Shown: piece after piece, positions 1 to 13,004 of the stretch | Position numbering within the stretch: the stretch's first letter is position 1 | Layout: each line of letters opens with the position of its first letter | Source: Phymorhynchus buccinoides | Taxonomy: Eukaryota > Mollusca > Gastropoda > Neogastropoda > Raphitomidae | Assembly: GCA_017654935.2 (NCBI GenBank) | Contig: CM065710.1 | Coordinates: 28,414,285-28,478,284 of the forward strand | DNA length: 64,000 nucleotides | Reading direction: 5' to 3' | The notes under the pieces: model-generated | The model's input: the letters and a program-made list of their open reading frames with translations, nothing else | Told to the model about the DNA's origin: nothing | The model's database searches: none | Position numbers and translations under genes: made by a program

Positions 1-75
1 GAAAAACTGATTGTAAAGCGCTTTGGGCTCACCTGAGGTAAAGCGCTATATAAATGTACTATTATTATTATTATT
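1..75 (+). mobile_element. LINE 3' end fragment with (ATT)n tail
   Basis: The motif AAAGCGCTATATAAAT followed by (ATT)n is the shared 3' end seen also near 690-770, 29100-29180 and 45540-45605. Such tails ending in a short microsatellite are typical of CR1/L2-type LINEs and the SINEs that use them. Confidence 0.55.
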
Positions 76-251
76 TTCCAGGAGTTTTGGGGCCTTTGCT
101 GTTTTTCAAGCCCTGGAAAAGGCCATGTCAATTTTCCAGGACTTCTCAAGGTTTCAAGGACTCTGTACGAACCCTGAATTTTCACTTTTCGTGGGTTTTC
201 CTCGATTCGTGGAGGTCTACCATGCCTGGAAGACGAAGAAGCTGAACTGAC

Positions 252-437
252 CTGAACGTCCAGCACGTGGCCGGTGGTCATCTCGGGGGGCAGGGTGATG
301 GTGAAGGACTCCCTGCCGGTCAGCCCCAGGGAGGTGGCGGTCTGGCCGGGCATGTACTGCAAGGGCAGGATGCCCATGCCAACCAGGTTGCTGCGGTGGA
401 TGCGCTCGTAGCTCTCCGCGATCACCGCGCGCACACC
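252..437 (-). CDS. ACO1: ACO1 exon 21 (residues 795-856)
   Basis: Encodes [20 protein letters not shown], then [20 protein letters not shown] and [20 protein letters not shown]. The acceptor is GTCAG and the donor GTCAGT, phase 0. No homologue of the final part of the protein is seen in positions 1-251, so at least one more exon follows outside the window. Confidence 0.97.
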
Positions 438-3400
438 CTGACAACAAACAACAAGACACACACACACCTGTTCACAACTGCAAGTGTGCTTCTTCTTCTT
501 CTGCCTACTAAACAAAGGTACCCTTCCATACAAGATCATAGATAAGTTAGCACCAAAATATCTTATTACCGTATTTTTCGGATCATAAGCGCCTTATGAG
601 GCGTTTTGATGTCATGTTTGTGATGTAAAAAAAAAGGAATGACGTCAAGTGAGATTGTGAAAAAAATAATGATTAATTATTTGATTGCCTTTAATGTTTT
701 TGTTATCAATGTAAAGCGCACTGAGCTCATGTGAGAAAGAGCGCTATATAAATTCCCAGTGTTATATGATCAGAACGTCGAATCTTGAGACCGATAAAGT
801 TGTGTATGAGGGAGTCATTGCGGCATGCTCTCTTGTTTAAATATGTTATTTTCTCGTGTGAATTGTACTGTACCTTTCAATGCGACAGCAAGCAAAACTT
901 CATTGTTCATTTGAACGGGGATAATCAATATTGATTAGTTGATTAACTCCCACACACCACCTGCCTCCCTCCCCCACCCCCCACACTGACCAGAATCCAG
1001 GGTCCTTTGGCGGCCCAGTCGCGGGACGACCCCGAGCCGTACTCCTTGCCGGCCAGAATGATGACGGCCCGCCCCTCTTCCTTGTAGCGCATGGCGACGT
1101 CGTAAACATCCATCTGCATAGCACAGTACATTGTGACATGTGTACATAATTATACACAGAATGATGGAATGGACCGGTAAGGCAGAAAGATAGTAGTAGA
1201 TGACAGTAAGCAAAGGGAAAAGGCAGAGTCAAAGAGAGTGACAGATTAGAGGAAATTACAAGCACAGAACTTCCAGAAGGTGGGGGAACTATTCATACAA
1301 AAGACCTCCCCACGGCATCCCCAACGGGGGGAGGTTACATACAGACGGATAGATAAATGACGGGGACACATAGAGACGGGGACACATAAACACAGAAACG
1401 GGGACATAGAAACACAGAAACATGTAGAGACGGGGACACATATGATAAATACAGAAACGGGGACATAGAAACACAGAAACATACAGAGACGGGGACACAT
1501 AGAGACAACAGGGACATATAAACACAGAAACATACAGAGACGGGGACACATAGAGACAACAGGGACATATAAACACAGAAACATACAGAGACGGGGACAC
1601 ATAGAGACAGGGACATATAAACACAGAAACATACAGAGACGGGGACACATAGAGACAGGGACATATAAACACAGAAACATACAGAGACGGGGACACATAG
1701 AGACAGGGACATATAAACACAGAAACATACAGAGACGGGGACACATAGAGACAGGGACATATAAACACAGAAACATACAGAGACGGGGACACATAGAGAC
1801 AGGGACATATAAACACAGAAACATACAGAGACGGGGACACATAGACTGATAGAGACAGGGACATATAAACACAGAAACATACAGAGACGGGGACACATAG
1901 AGACAGGGACATATAAACACAGAAACATACAGAGACGGGGACACATAGAGACAGGGACATATAAACACAGAAACATACAGAGACGGGGACACATAGAGAC
2001 AGGGACATATAAACACAGAAACATAGAGACGGGGACACATAGAGACAGGGACATATAAGACACAGAAACATACAGACGGGGGACACATAGAGACAGGGAC
2101 ATATAAACACAGAAACATACAGAGACGGGGACACATAGAGACAGGGACATATAAACACAGAAACATACAGAGACGGGGACACATAGAGACAGGGACATAC
2201 AAACACAGAAACATACAGAGACGGGGACACATAGAGAGGGACATACAAACACAGAAACATACAGAGACGGGGACACATAGAGACAGGGACACCTGGTCAC
2301 ATGACACCCCCACCCCCCTCACCTCCTGGCCGCTAGGAATGTGGACGGTGCGGGGCCCCGGCTTGCTGAGGAACTTGTTGACCAATCGGATGTTGGCGAA
2401 GGTGCCACAGGCCATGACCTCGTCGTGACCCCGCCGCGACCCGTACGAGTTAAACTCCCGAGGCACCAGCCTGCCAACCGACACAGGGTGAAACGTGAGC
2501 ACAGTTGTCGCTCAGAACACACACACCACCTCATATTTGCACCAGCCTGCCAAGAGACACAGGGTGAAACGTGAGCACAGTTGTCGCTTAGACTCCCTCC
2601 CCCCTCATATTTACGACTACCGTATTTTACGGACTACAAGGCGATACTTTTTTCCTCATCTGAGACCCTTGCACTTTAACCCTTTCAATGCTAGCCATTC
2701 CTCAGCCAAAGTTTACCATTAAACTTACCCTGGTAGAGAACAGATTTCGTCTGCAATATTGGGAATTCCTCTATGACATGCATAAATTAGGGCCTGTCCT
2801 TACCTCCCAAAATGAAGAACATAAGGTCATTGGCCAGCAGACTCTCATTTGATGCCTTTCAGTGACATGGGTGCTAAATCATTGTGGTGCCAAGAGGCGA
2901 CAGTGGCGATGAAAGGGTTAAAATGCGTTGCGCCTAGTGTATGACTTAAATCTGATCAAACAAAGTTGTGAATTCCATTCATATCGTACCTATTGAAATC
3001 AATTATCAGGCCGAAATCGTGAACGAAGCCACGGATGCAGATGACAAATTCAAAGTTCAAAGCAGGATATGATGTCACAGCCTCGGTTTCGACAGTAAAA
3101 GCCACTATAACAATCATGGCGGAAAAGTATGTCGCTGCTCAAGGCGAGCAAACATCATTGTAGAAATCTACTCCGTATTTTTCAATTCCAACTTTTCTGG
3201 GCTCTTTGACGTAGACGATGCGTAAAAGTGCTTCATCATATGGATATCGGGATAGCGGCATGAGTGTAACTTCTGTCGTTCTGAAGATCGTTGTGACAGA
3301 ACTAAGCAAAATACGACCTCATTTGTTTTAGTCGATCTGAGGTTTTCAATCTAATTTTTTGCTTTTGTTCGATCATTGTGCATCCGCCTTAAAATACGTT

Positions 3401-5424
3401 GCACCTTGTGTGTATGTTTAGATTCGCATTTTTAGTTAAATTCAGGGGGTGCGCCCTATAATTAGAAGCGCCTTGTAGTCTATACAATACGGCAAATCTT
3501 CTTTTTCTTCTACAATCGCTCAAGACAGTTTCCTGTCATTACGAGCGCAGATGCGTCATGCTGCCGTTGTGCGCCTAACTAAGGAATAGTATGCCAGCGA
3601 ATCTGTCTTCGGATGGAGAAAATCTCTGCAAGAATTTCTCGAGAGAAAAAAAGGCAAGGAGAATGAACCGGTAAGGCAGAAAGATAGTATATAGATGAGA
3701 GTAAGCAAAGGGAAAAGGCAAGAGTCAAAGAGAGTGACAAGACGAGAGTGAAGTTACAAGTAGAGAACTTCCAGAAGGTGGGGGAACAAAGCAAAAGACC
3801 CTTCAGCAGTGATGTCCCGAGGCCCCGGTCATAGGCCATTGACCTATTAAAATTGAAAATGTCCTATTGTGTTCTCCCCTGTCAGGACAAACGTCTGATT
3901 AAATGTTCAACACCAGCACGCTTTGTCCTATTGATTTCTTCAAGAGCCAGGACATCGTCCTATGTTTTGTCTGTTGGCTAAAAGACTCCAGGGATCATCC
4001 CAACAGCCGAAGCACTTGGAACACTATGGTACAAATGCATCAGCGACAGATGAGAACATTACGCGTGTGTCACAGTTTTTCCGTATTTGATTACCCCGCC
4101 ACATGGGCAGCCACACCACGATTTCAGGGGGGGGGGGGGGGCATTGTCCAATTGATTTATCTCGTCTCAGAACAGTTTGTCCTATCACTTTTCGATCCTC
4201 GGTGCATCACTGCTTCAGGTATCCCCCTCCCCCCCCCCTCCATATCCAGTCCTTACCATCTTTCAAAACAGCTCTCAAGACCTACGTATTCACACTAGAT
4301 CACAACCTTTAGGGCCATATTACTTCTTAATTCTCGTCTCCCCCCCCCCCCCCCCACCTCTTTATCTTTACGTTAGTTGACTGTGTGTAGATTGTCTACG
4401 TCAGCTTTGTTGAGAGAGAGAAAGAGAGTTAGGCCGTGTACACACATAAGCGGATATTCCATGCGGAAACCTGTGCGCAATCAATAAATAAGTGAAAAGA
4501 TTTGCGCACGTGTCCGAATTTCCTCTATTATGCGTAAACATTTATCCTTCTCTCTTCCACTTATTTAGGGTTTTCCGTACGGAACTTACGCGTCTAATGT
4601 GAACCTGGCCCTTAGACTGAGTTAGAGAGAGAATGTTGATGCTGTATTCAACAGTTTGTATCATGTGTGTTTCGGGTGGGGTGAGTGGTGGTGATGGTAA
4701 TGGTGCGTGTGAGTGTGTATGTGTATGTGTATGTGTATGGGGGGGGGGGGGGAGGTGTATGTGTATGCCTATTTGCATGTGTGTGAGTGATCACATGTCT
4801 TTGTTGAACGTCTTGTTTTTAATTTTTTTGTTATTAACCCTTTCACCGCCAGCCATTTATCAGCCAAAACGTTCGATTAAACTTACCCGGGTAGAGAAGA
4901 GATTCTGTCAGCATTATTGGGAATTCCTTTGTGATATGCATAAAGTAGGGTCTATCCTTACCTCCCAAAATTAAGAACATAAGGTCATCGGATAGCAGAC
5001 CCTCATTTGATGCCTTTCAGTGACATGGGTGTCAAATAATTGTGGTGCCAAGAGGCGACAGTGGATGTGAAAGGGTTAAGGGCATGTGGACTGACCCTAG
5101 TGGCGGTGAAAGGGTTAAGGGCATGTGGACTGACCCTCTCTTGGACAGGTATCGGGCGGCGGCGCTGTTTCTGGCGATGCTGCCGGCGGGAGAGATGTGG
5201 TCCGTGGTCACTGAGTCCCCCAGGTGGAGCAGCACCGCCGCGCCCTTCACTCCCTGGGGGGTGGGCAGCTCCCTGGTCTGTCAGCACACACACACACACA
5301 ACAGCATTCATCATTAACGACCATAGCTGCCAACCTTGGAGAAATTAAATTCCTGACAAAAAGTACCCATTTTCAATTTTTTTTTCTATTAGCATGCAAT
5401 TTTTGTGTGACTGATGAGGAAGGA

Positions 5425-5479
<55 letters not shown>

Positions 5480-5842
5480 AAAGTCAAAAATACTTATTAT
5501 CACGTTAGGTGAAATTACAGTGTGGTCTCCATACAAGCACAATACAAGCAAGGAAACGCATTTACATGCATTAAAAGTGGAAACAAAACTAAGGGAAAAT
5601 GGATAACAAATCATCTTTCGCAAGAAGTTGCACATAGTTAGGGTTGATACAAGCGACTATCAAAACATTAAGAACTGTCCCCTTTCCTACCATTTCTATG
5701 CTCGCATTCATTTATACACCCCCACCCTACCCCCAAACCCCCACCCTCTCCAAGTGTGTGTGTGTGTGTGTGTAAATTTTGACCAAATGACAACTTTTTC
5801 GTTGCCACTGGGTTTAACGTGTGCTAAATGCATGGGCACACG

Positions 5843-5873
<31 letters not shown>

Positions 5874-8800
5874 TCCACGTTCAGACCATAAGGCCTAGTG
5901 CAGAGTGAGAGGAAAAATCCCCTGTACCCAGGTTTGAACTCGGGTTTACTGTGCATGAGGCGAACGCGTTACTTCTGTGCCACTCTACACCACTTTAGCT
6001 TGTAAACGCAAAAGACTGGTCACAGCCTGACCACCTACACTAACTTCTAGTAGTGATAGTGTGACTGAGGCCTGCCACTCCCCCTCGACAGGGATGCTAA
6101 AGGGTGAGTGGTAGCTGATTGATTGCCCTGCTGAACCTGCCACTCTCCCCTGGACTTATGCATGCTAAAGGGTGAGTGGTAGCTGATTGATTGCCCTGCT
6201 GAACCTGCCACTCTTCCCTGGACATGCATGCTAAAGGGTGAGTGGTAGGAAAGGATTGCCCTGCTGAACCTGCCACTCTTCCCTGGACATGCACGCTAAA
6301 GGGTGAGTGGTAGCTGATTGATTGCCCTGCTGAACCTGCCACTCTTCCCTGGACATGCACGCTAAAGGGTGAGTGGTAGCTGTTTGATTGCCCTGCTGAA
6401 CCTGCCACTCACCCCTGGACATAGGCATGCTAAAGGGTGAGTGGTAGCTGATTGATTGCCCTGCTGAACCTGCCACTCTTCCCTGGACATGCATGCTAAA
6501 GGGTGAGTGGCAGGAAGGGATTGCCAGTGAAATGTGGCTTCAATCCCACACTGCATGCAATTCGATCCCAACACGATCCGATTGTGACATTTGTCAGGCA
6601 CGATACTCTGGGAAATTCTATGGTCTAAACGAATCTGATGAAACCCTACGAGTTACGTTAACTATATTAATAGTCCCCCCCCCCCCGTACAACACAAATC
6701 TGATGACGAATATTAATGCTTTACGTCCTCTCGGCCAAAGGCCATATGGGGCATTGCTGTTACTTTCAGACGGTACGCTACCTATGACAGTGTGTATTTG
6801 CGACATTGAGCATGAACCACAAATTTCACTTTTTTCTAGGGATAGGGTTAGGGTTAGGGTTAGGGTTAGGGTTAGTTAAATGGTTAAAGTACAGAAAAAG
6901 TTAAATTTGTGGTTGTCGCAAATACAGACTCTCATAATAGCGAGCTACTTATTTTTACGAGCTACCTATTTTCATGCGACAATGCCTACCCCCAAATTTG
7001 CTTTTCAGGAACACTCACACTCAAAATCAGTAACAGAGCATGATTTTCAGGAACATAGCTTCCGTCCAGCATCCATCTTCATGGAATTCGCGCACTCCGA
7101 CGCTTGAAGCTGCCAAGCGGGTAGCCGGTCAAATTTTGGCGCGACCTTGGTGAAAGACAATTGGTTGAAAAGCTCTCTCGGAAAACTTCGGGGCTGACTT
7201 CTGCTTTCCCACCCCCCCCCCTCTCTCTCTCTCTCGCAGACGCTAAACCACCAGCCGGCATCGTAATTTTTTGTTGTTGATGTTTTTATTTTTCCCGTAA
7301 CATGCGCCTGTTTTCCGTATTTTCGGAACACACTGCCAAAATCAATACATTTCCGTAACAAATACGGATAACCCGTGATGGTAAGCTTGTCTGTACTTTA
7401 GTTATTGACAAATCTGATGAAATATTTGTATTTTTTGTATCCGACATTTCATTCGATTCGTGTATTGGAGGTATACGTGAGTGTATAGTGAGCGAAAAAT
7501 AAGCGGAATTATAGTTTCAGGCGAAAGTATTTCACACGAACCATGCCTCACAGATACAATCGTCACAATCGTATCGCATTGGGATCCAATCATACACAGT
7601 GTGGGCGGTCCTTAACCCTTTCACCGCCAATGTCACATTTTAGCACCACAATGTCACTAAAAGGCATCAAATCAGGGCCTGTTATCCGAAGACCCTATTC
7701 TCTTAATTTTGGGAGGTAAGGATAGGTCTAATGTTATATACACGTCACAGAGGAATTCACAATATTGCAGATATTTTATTTTCTCTACCCAGCTAAGCTT
7801 AACCCTTTCAACGCCAGCCATTTTTGAGCCAAAATTTACCATTAAACCTACCCGGGGAGAAAAAAGATATCGTCTACAATATTGCGTATTCCTCTCTGAC
7901 ATACATACAATAGGGCCTATCCTTACCTCCTAAAATTAAGAACATAAGGTCATTGGTCGACAGACCCTCATTTGATGCCTTTTAGTGACATGGGTCAGGC
8001 ATGAAAACTACTGTTCCCCCAAAAAGAGATTTTTTCAGCCGAGAAATCCTTCCACCCGGATTTTCAGCTGACGTCAGAAGTTTCGTGCACTGCTTGCTCT
8101 TCAGACGCCATTTTGGAAGTGATGATGTCGGGAGGAGGAGAAGGCGCGAAATGATGATCGTGCCATTTAAAGACCCAGCATGCCGAGTATTTATTCGATT
8201 TTCGAAAATTTTAGGCGGAGATTTTTTTTTATAGGCGGAGATTGGTCGATTTCAGAAACAAATTAGGCGGAGAAGGCGGAGATGTTTTCATGCCTGATGG
8301 GTGCTAAATCATTGTGGTGCCAAGAGGCAACAGTGGCGATGAAAGGGTTAATGGTATTTTTGGACTGGCTGCGAAAGGGTTAAGTGGGTGTCTTTTTAGG
8401 GGAGAGTCTCACCATGCTGAGGAAGAAAGGCGGCTCCTTGATGTAGGTGGACTTGTCGTCCCAGGTGTAGAGCACAGACTCTGGAATGTCCAGGGCGTTC
8501 CAGCGAGCGTTCCCCTTCTGTTGCGTAAAGACAGACAGAGAGAAAACTTGAAAACTTGAACTTTATTTTCCGAGGATAAAGATTTTAGGCAACGACTAGT
8601 CTTCCAATCTGTCCTTGGTACATATACGAACATAGAATACAAACGTAGCAAGGCATACTAGTACACATACAGATTTGAACATAAAGGTAGCAAAGCAGGT
8701 GATAGTATGATAAAAGATAGGTTGAAATATGGATTTATAAAACTTGCATACGCACATGCATAATTGTTAATACTCGTGCGTGCATACATGCGTGTAACCA

Positions 8801-11800
8801 TACACGCACACACCCGCACGTGCATGCAAGCATACATGCACATACGCACAGAGATATGTTGAAGCACGTATAAAAGAACTATACATTATAGAACAGGGCA
8901 AACAAATGCAGCAGAGAATGACAATTCCTATACTGTTTTCAGAGCTTGGGATTACTGACAGTGAAGATTTGGGGTAAACAGGTCTGATTTTTTGTGTTGA
9001 AAAATGGCTGGCAGCGAAAGGGTTAATCATACCATTCAGACTCTTCTCTCTCCCCCCCGTGGGGATACCGGGGGGTCTTTTGTATAAATAGTTCCCCCAC
9101 CTTCTGGAAGTTCTGTGCTTGTAACTTCCTCTAATCTGCCACTCTCTTTGACTCTGCCTTTTCCCTTTGCTCAGTCATCTACAATCTTTCTGCCTTAGCG
9201 GTCCATTCTCCTCCTGCCTTTTTTCATAAAACGCTTTCAAAAAGATATCCTCCAGCCGAAGTCGGACTTGCTGGGCCTATTTCTTAGATAGGCGCATAAC
9301 GGCAGCATGACGAATCTGCGCTCATAATTGACAGGAAACTGTCTGAGCGATTGAAGAAGAAGAAGAAGAAGAAGAAGACTCCTCTCTCTCTCTCTCTCCC
9401 CTCTCTCTCTCTAGTAACCAACTCACGGAGATCCTGGAGTAGACGTCGTTGAACATGGCAGGGGACCACAGACTGCTTCTCCACCTCCTGTGAAAAAACC
9501 ACACACACACACATTAGCATAACAGCAACATCGCTATTGGCCACTGCAACTAGGGTTATTAACGCCCTTGACGGCAAGAGTTAAGCCCTTGTTGATCAGT
9601 ATCCAAAAGGGCATTCACTCCTGTATAATAAGGCAGCCATTAAGTGGCATCAAATAGGGTTGTTGGCGAGAGTTATGCCCTTGTTTGGTTAGTACTCAAC
9701 CATCTTCCCCCACCCACCAAGGGCATTCACCCTTGCAAAAGGTGCTCCTTGCAGTGGCCAATACACAGCAACAAAATGCGAACGTGCGTGTGTGTGTTGT
9801 TTTTTTACTTGTTTTTAATCATTGTTATTTTCTCCATAATTCGAGATTGATAAATTATGATTTAGACTAAAAAAGCGACCGAAAAAGACTGGGGAAAAAA
9901 GCTGAAGCACATGTTTTGTTAAATTTGGGGGGTGCGGCTTATAATTAGAACTAGAAGCGCCTTGTGGTCCTTGAAATACGGTAAGTTCTTCAACATTTGC
10001 ACATAAAAAGTGTGACGGTTGTTACAATTACCTGGATCTCATCTCGTGTGGGCCAGATGTCCCTGAGGAAGACAGGTTTCCCTTCGGGGTTGGTCCCTGT
10101 GTACAGACAGACAGACACCGTCGGGGCATCAACCAAAAGAAAACGTAAATAAAAGACACACACACACAGACAGACAGACACCATCGGGGCATCAACGAAA
10201 AGAAAACGACTATCGCTGCCAAAGAAAGCACATGTATGTAAATACAATACACACACAGACAGACACCATCGGGGCATCAACGAAAAGAAAACGACTATCG
10301 CTGCCAAAGAAAGCACATGTATGTAAATACAAGACACACACAGACAGACACCATCGGGGCATCAACGAAAAGAAAACGACTATCGCTGCCAAAGAAAGCA
10401 CATGTATGTAAATACAAGACACACACAGACAGACACCATCGGGGCATCAACGAAAAGAAAACGACTATCGCTGCCAAAGAAAGCACATGTATGTAAATAC
10501 AAGACACACACAGACAGACACCATTGGGGCATCAACGAAAAGAAAACGACTATCGCTGCCAAAGAAAGCACATGTATGTAAATACAAGACACACACAGAC
10601 AGACACCATTGGGGCATCAACGAAAAGAAAACGACTATCGCTGCCAAAGAAAGCACATGTATGTAAATACAAGACACACACAGACAGACACCATTGGGGC
10701 ATCAACGAAAAGAAAACGACTATCGCTGCCAAAGAAAGCACATGTATGTAAATACAAGACACACACAGACAGACACCATTGGGGCATCAATGAAAAGAAC
10801 ACATGTAAATAAAAGACACGCGCACACAGACACCATCGGGGCATCAACGAAAAGAAAACATGTAAATAAAACACACACAGACAACACACGTCAGTAGCAC
10901 TTGTGTGGGGCAGTGGGTGGATGCCTCGTGCCTCCATACGGGGAGCTGGACGACCCCGCCCCCTCCAAGGGGGCTGACGACAGTGCCAAGTACGGTTCAA
11001 AACAGACACACACGCACACATATAGACACACACACACACACACGCACACACAGACAGACAGACACACACACACACACACACACAGACAGACAGACACACA
11101 CACACACGCACACGCGCACACACACACACACACAGCAGACAGCCCTGACTCACCCAGAGGCTCTGTCTCAAAGTCGATGCAGACGGTACCAGCCAGGACG
11201 TTGGCTATGACCAGGGGCAGGCAGACAGACAGACACACACACACACAGCAGACAGCCCTGACTCACCCAGAGGCTCCGTCTCAAAGTCGATGCAGACGGT
11301 ACCAGCCAGGGCGTAGGCTATGACCAGGGGCAGGCAGGCAGACAGACAGACACACACACACACAGCAGACAGCCCTGACTCACCCAGAGGCTCTGTCTCA
11401 AAGTCGATGCAGACGGTACCAGCCAGGACGTAGGCTATGACCAGGGGCAGACAGACAGACAGACACACACAGCAGACAGCCCTGACTCACCCAGAGGCTC
11501 TGTCTCAAAGTCGATGCAGACGGTACCAGCCAGGGCGTAGGCTATGACCAGGGGAGGGGAGGCCAGGTAGTTGGCCCGCGTCAGGGGGTGGATTCGACCC
11601 TCAAAGTTACGATTCCCCGACAGCACCCCACACGCCACAAGGTCGCCCTGTGTCATAATAATAATAATAATAATACTAATGAAACTTCGCCTTCGCATGA
11701 GGCTGTGTCAGACCAGTTAGCATAAGCTAGAACGCCAAGGCTACATCAAAATGTTGTTATGCTCTGCATGGTTGTGTGGGGATTGTCTTAAGCCATGGCA

Positions 11801-12968
11801 AGCTCCTAGCATAACATCATCAGTCTTAAATCCTCCAAAGTCGGAGTGTGACGGCCCACGTGGCGGGGTAATCAAAAACTGTCACACACGTAATGTTCTC
11901 ATCCCTAGCTGATGCATCTGTACCATAGTGTTCATTTGCTTCAGCTGTTGGGATGATCCCTGGAGTCCTTAAGCCAGGGTAATACAACAACATCATAATG
12001 AAACAAATAGCAAAGGTCAGAGGGTGTTTGCAAATCATTCACTCGCTTCGCTTCCCTCGTCAACGCCATTTTTGTTTGTTGCTGCTATGGTATTTGACCG
12101 AGTAAGTAAGGTAAACAACTCTAATTTTCACGAAGTGCTCTCCCCTAGTTTTTCCCCCCAAAAAAATCGTCTTTTGAAATTAATACATTTCATCACTTTT
12201 TCTGATCTCGTTTGTTTTATCATTCCACATTCAATCTTTTTTTTCCGCGTTTCATACTTTTCTTCCTTTGTTTCTTTCTGCTGCACACTGGCCCTCCGAT
12301 GCACCCACCTTTTCTATTGCGTTGGCCACCTCATCAGGCAGAGGTCCGCTGTTGCCGATGCAGGTCATGCACCCGTAGCCCACGATGTCAAATCTGAAAC
12401 AACAGCATCATCATTAGTACTACTATCCCCCCCGTGGGGATACCGGGGATCTTTTGTACAAATAGTTCCCCCACCTTCTGTGCTTGTAACTTCCTCTAAT
12501 TCTGTCACTCTCTTTGACTCTGCCTTTTCCCTTTGCTTACTGTCATCTGCTATCTTTCTGCCTTACCGGTCCATTCTCCTGCCTTTTTTTCTATAAATTC
12601 TTACAAAGATTTCTTACGCCGAAGTCGGACATGCTGGGCCTAACTATTTCTTAGTAAGGCGCATAACGGCAGCATGACGCATCTACGCTCATATGACAGG
12701 AAACTGAGCGAACGAAGAAGAAGAATTAGTACTGCACGGGGCAGTGGGTGGATGCCTCGTGCCTCCATACAGGGAGCTGGATGATCCCTGCCCCTCCACG
12801 AGTCTCTCCCCATGGGGATAAATTGATGCTAAAAATTGTCCAGATATAGAAAGACAAACAAACTTATAATACATTGTATAATAAAATATGGGTCAACCAA
12901 TATCCAAATAAAAATTTTAAAAATGAAATGGGGCAGTAGGTGGATGCCTACTGTCATTTTGTCTAAAA

Positions 12969-13004
<36 letters not shown>

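Larger units (their letters stand above)
7616..8379. mobile_element. Outer TTAA MITE of a three-layer nest
   Basis: Left part 7616-7798 and right part 8352-8379 are one piggyBac-like MITE in inverse orientation, flanked by TTAA. A second copy was inserted at an internal TTAA. Confidence 0.8.

Noticed and set aside
1246..2502. 418-codon open frame on the minus strand
   Set aside because: It is the translation of the 48-bp minisatellite, whose period is divisible by three; all three frames are open with low-complexity Cys/Leu/Pro/Ser text. Only its last part overlaps real exon 19.
6841..6876. Chromosome end
   Set aside because: Only about five telomere-type units in the middle of an intron, with similar tracts elsewhere in the window.
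12024..12596. 190-codon plus-strand open frame
   Set aside because: It runs antisense over exon 13 and into a dispersed repeat, with no recognisable protein.
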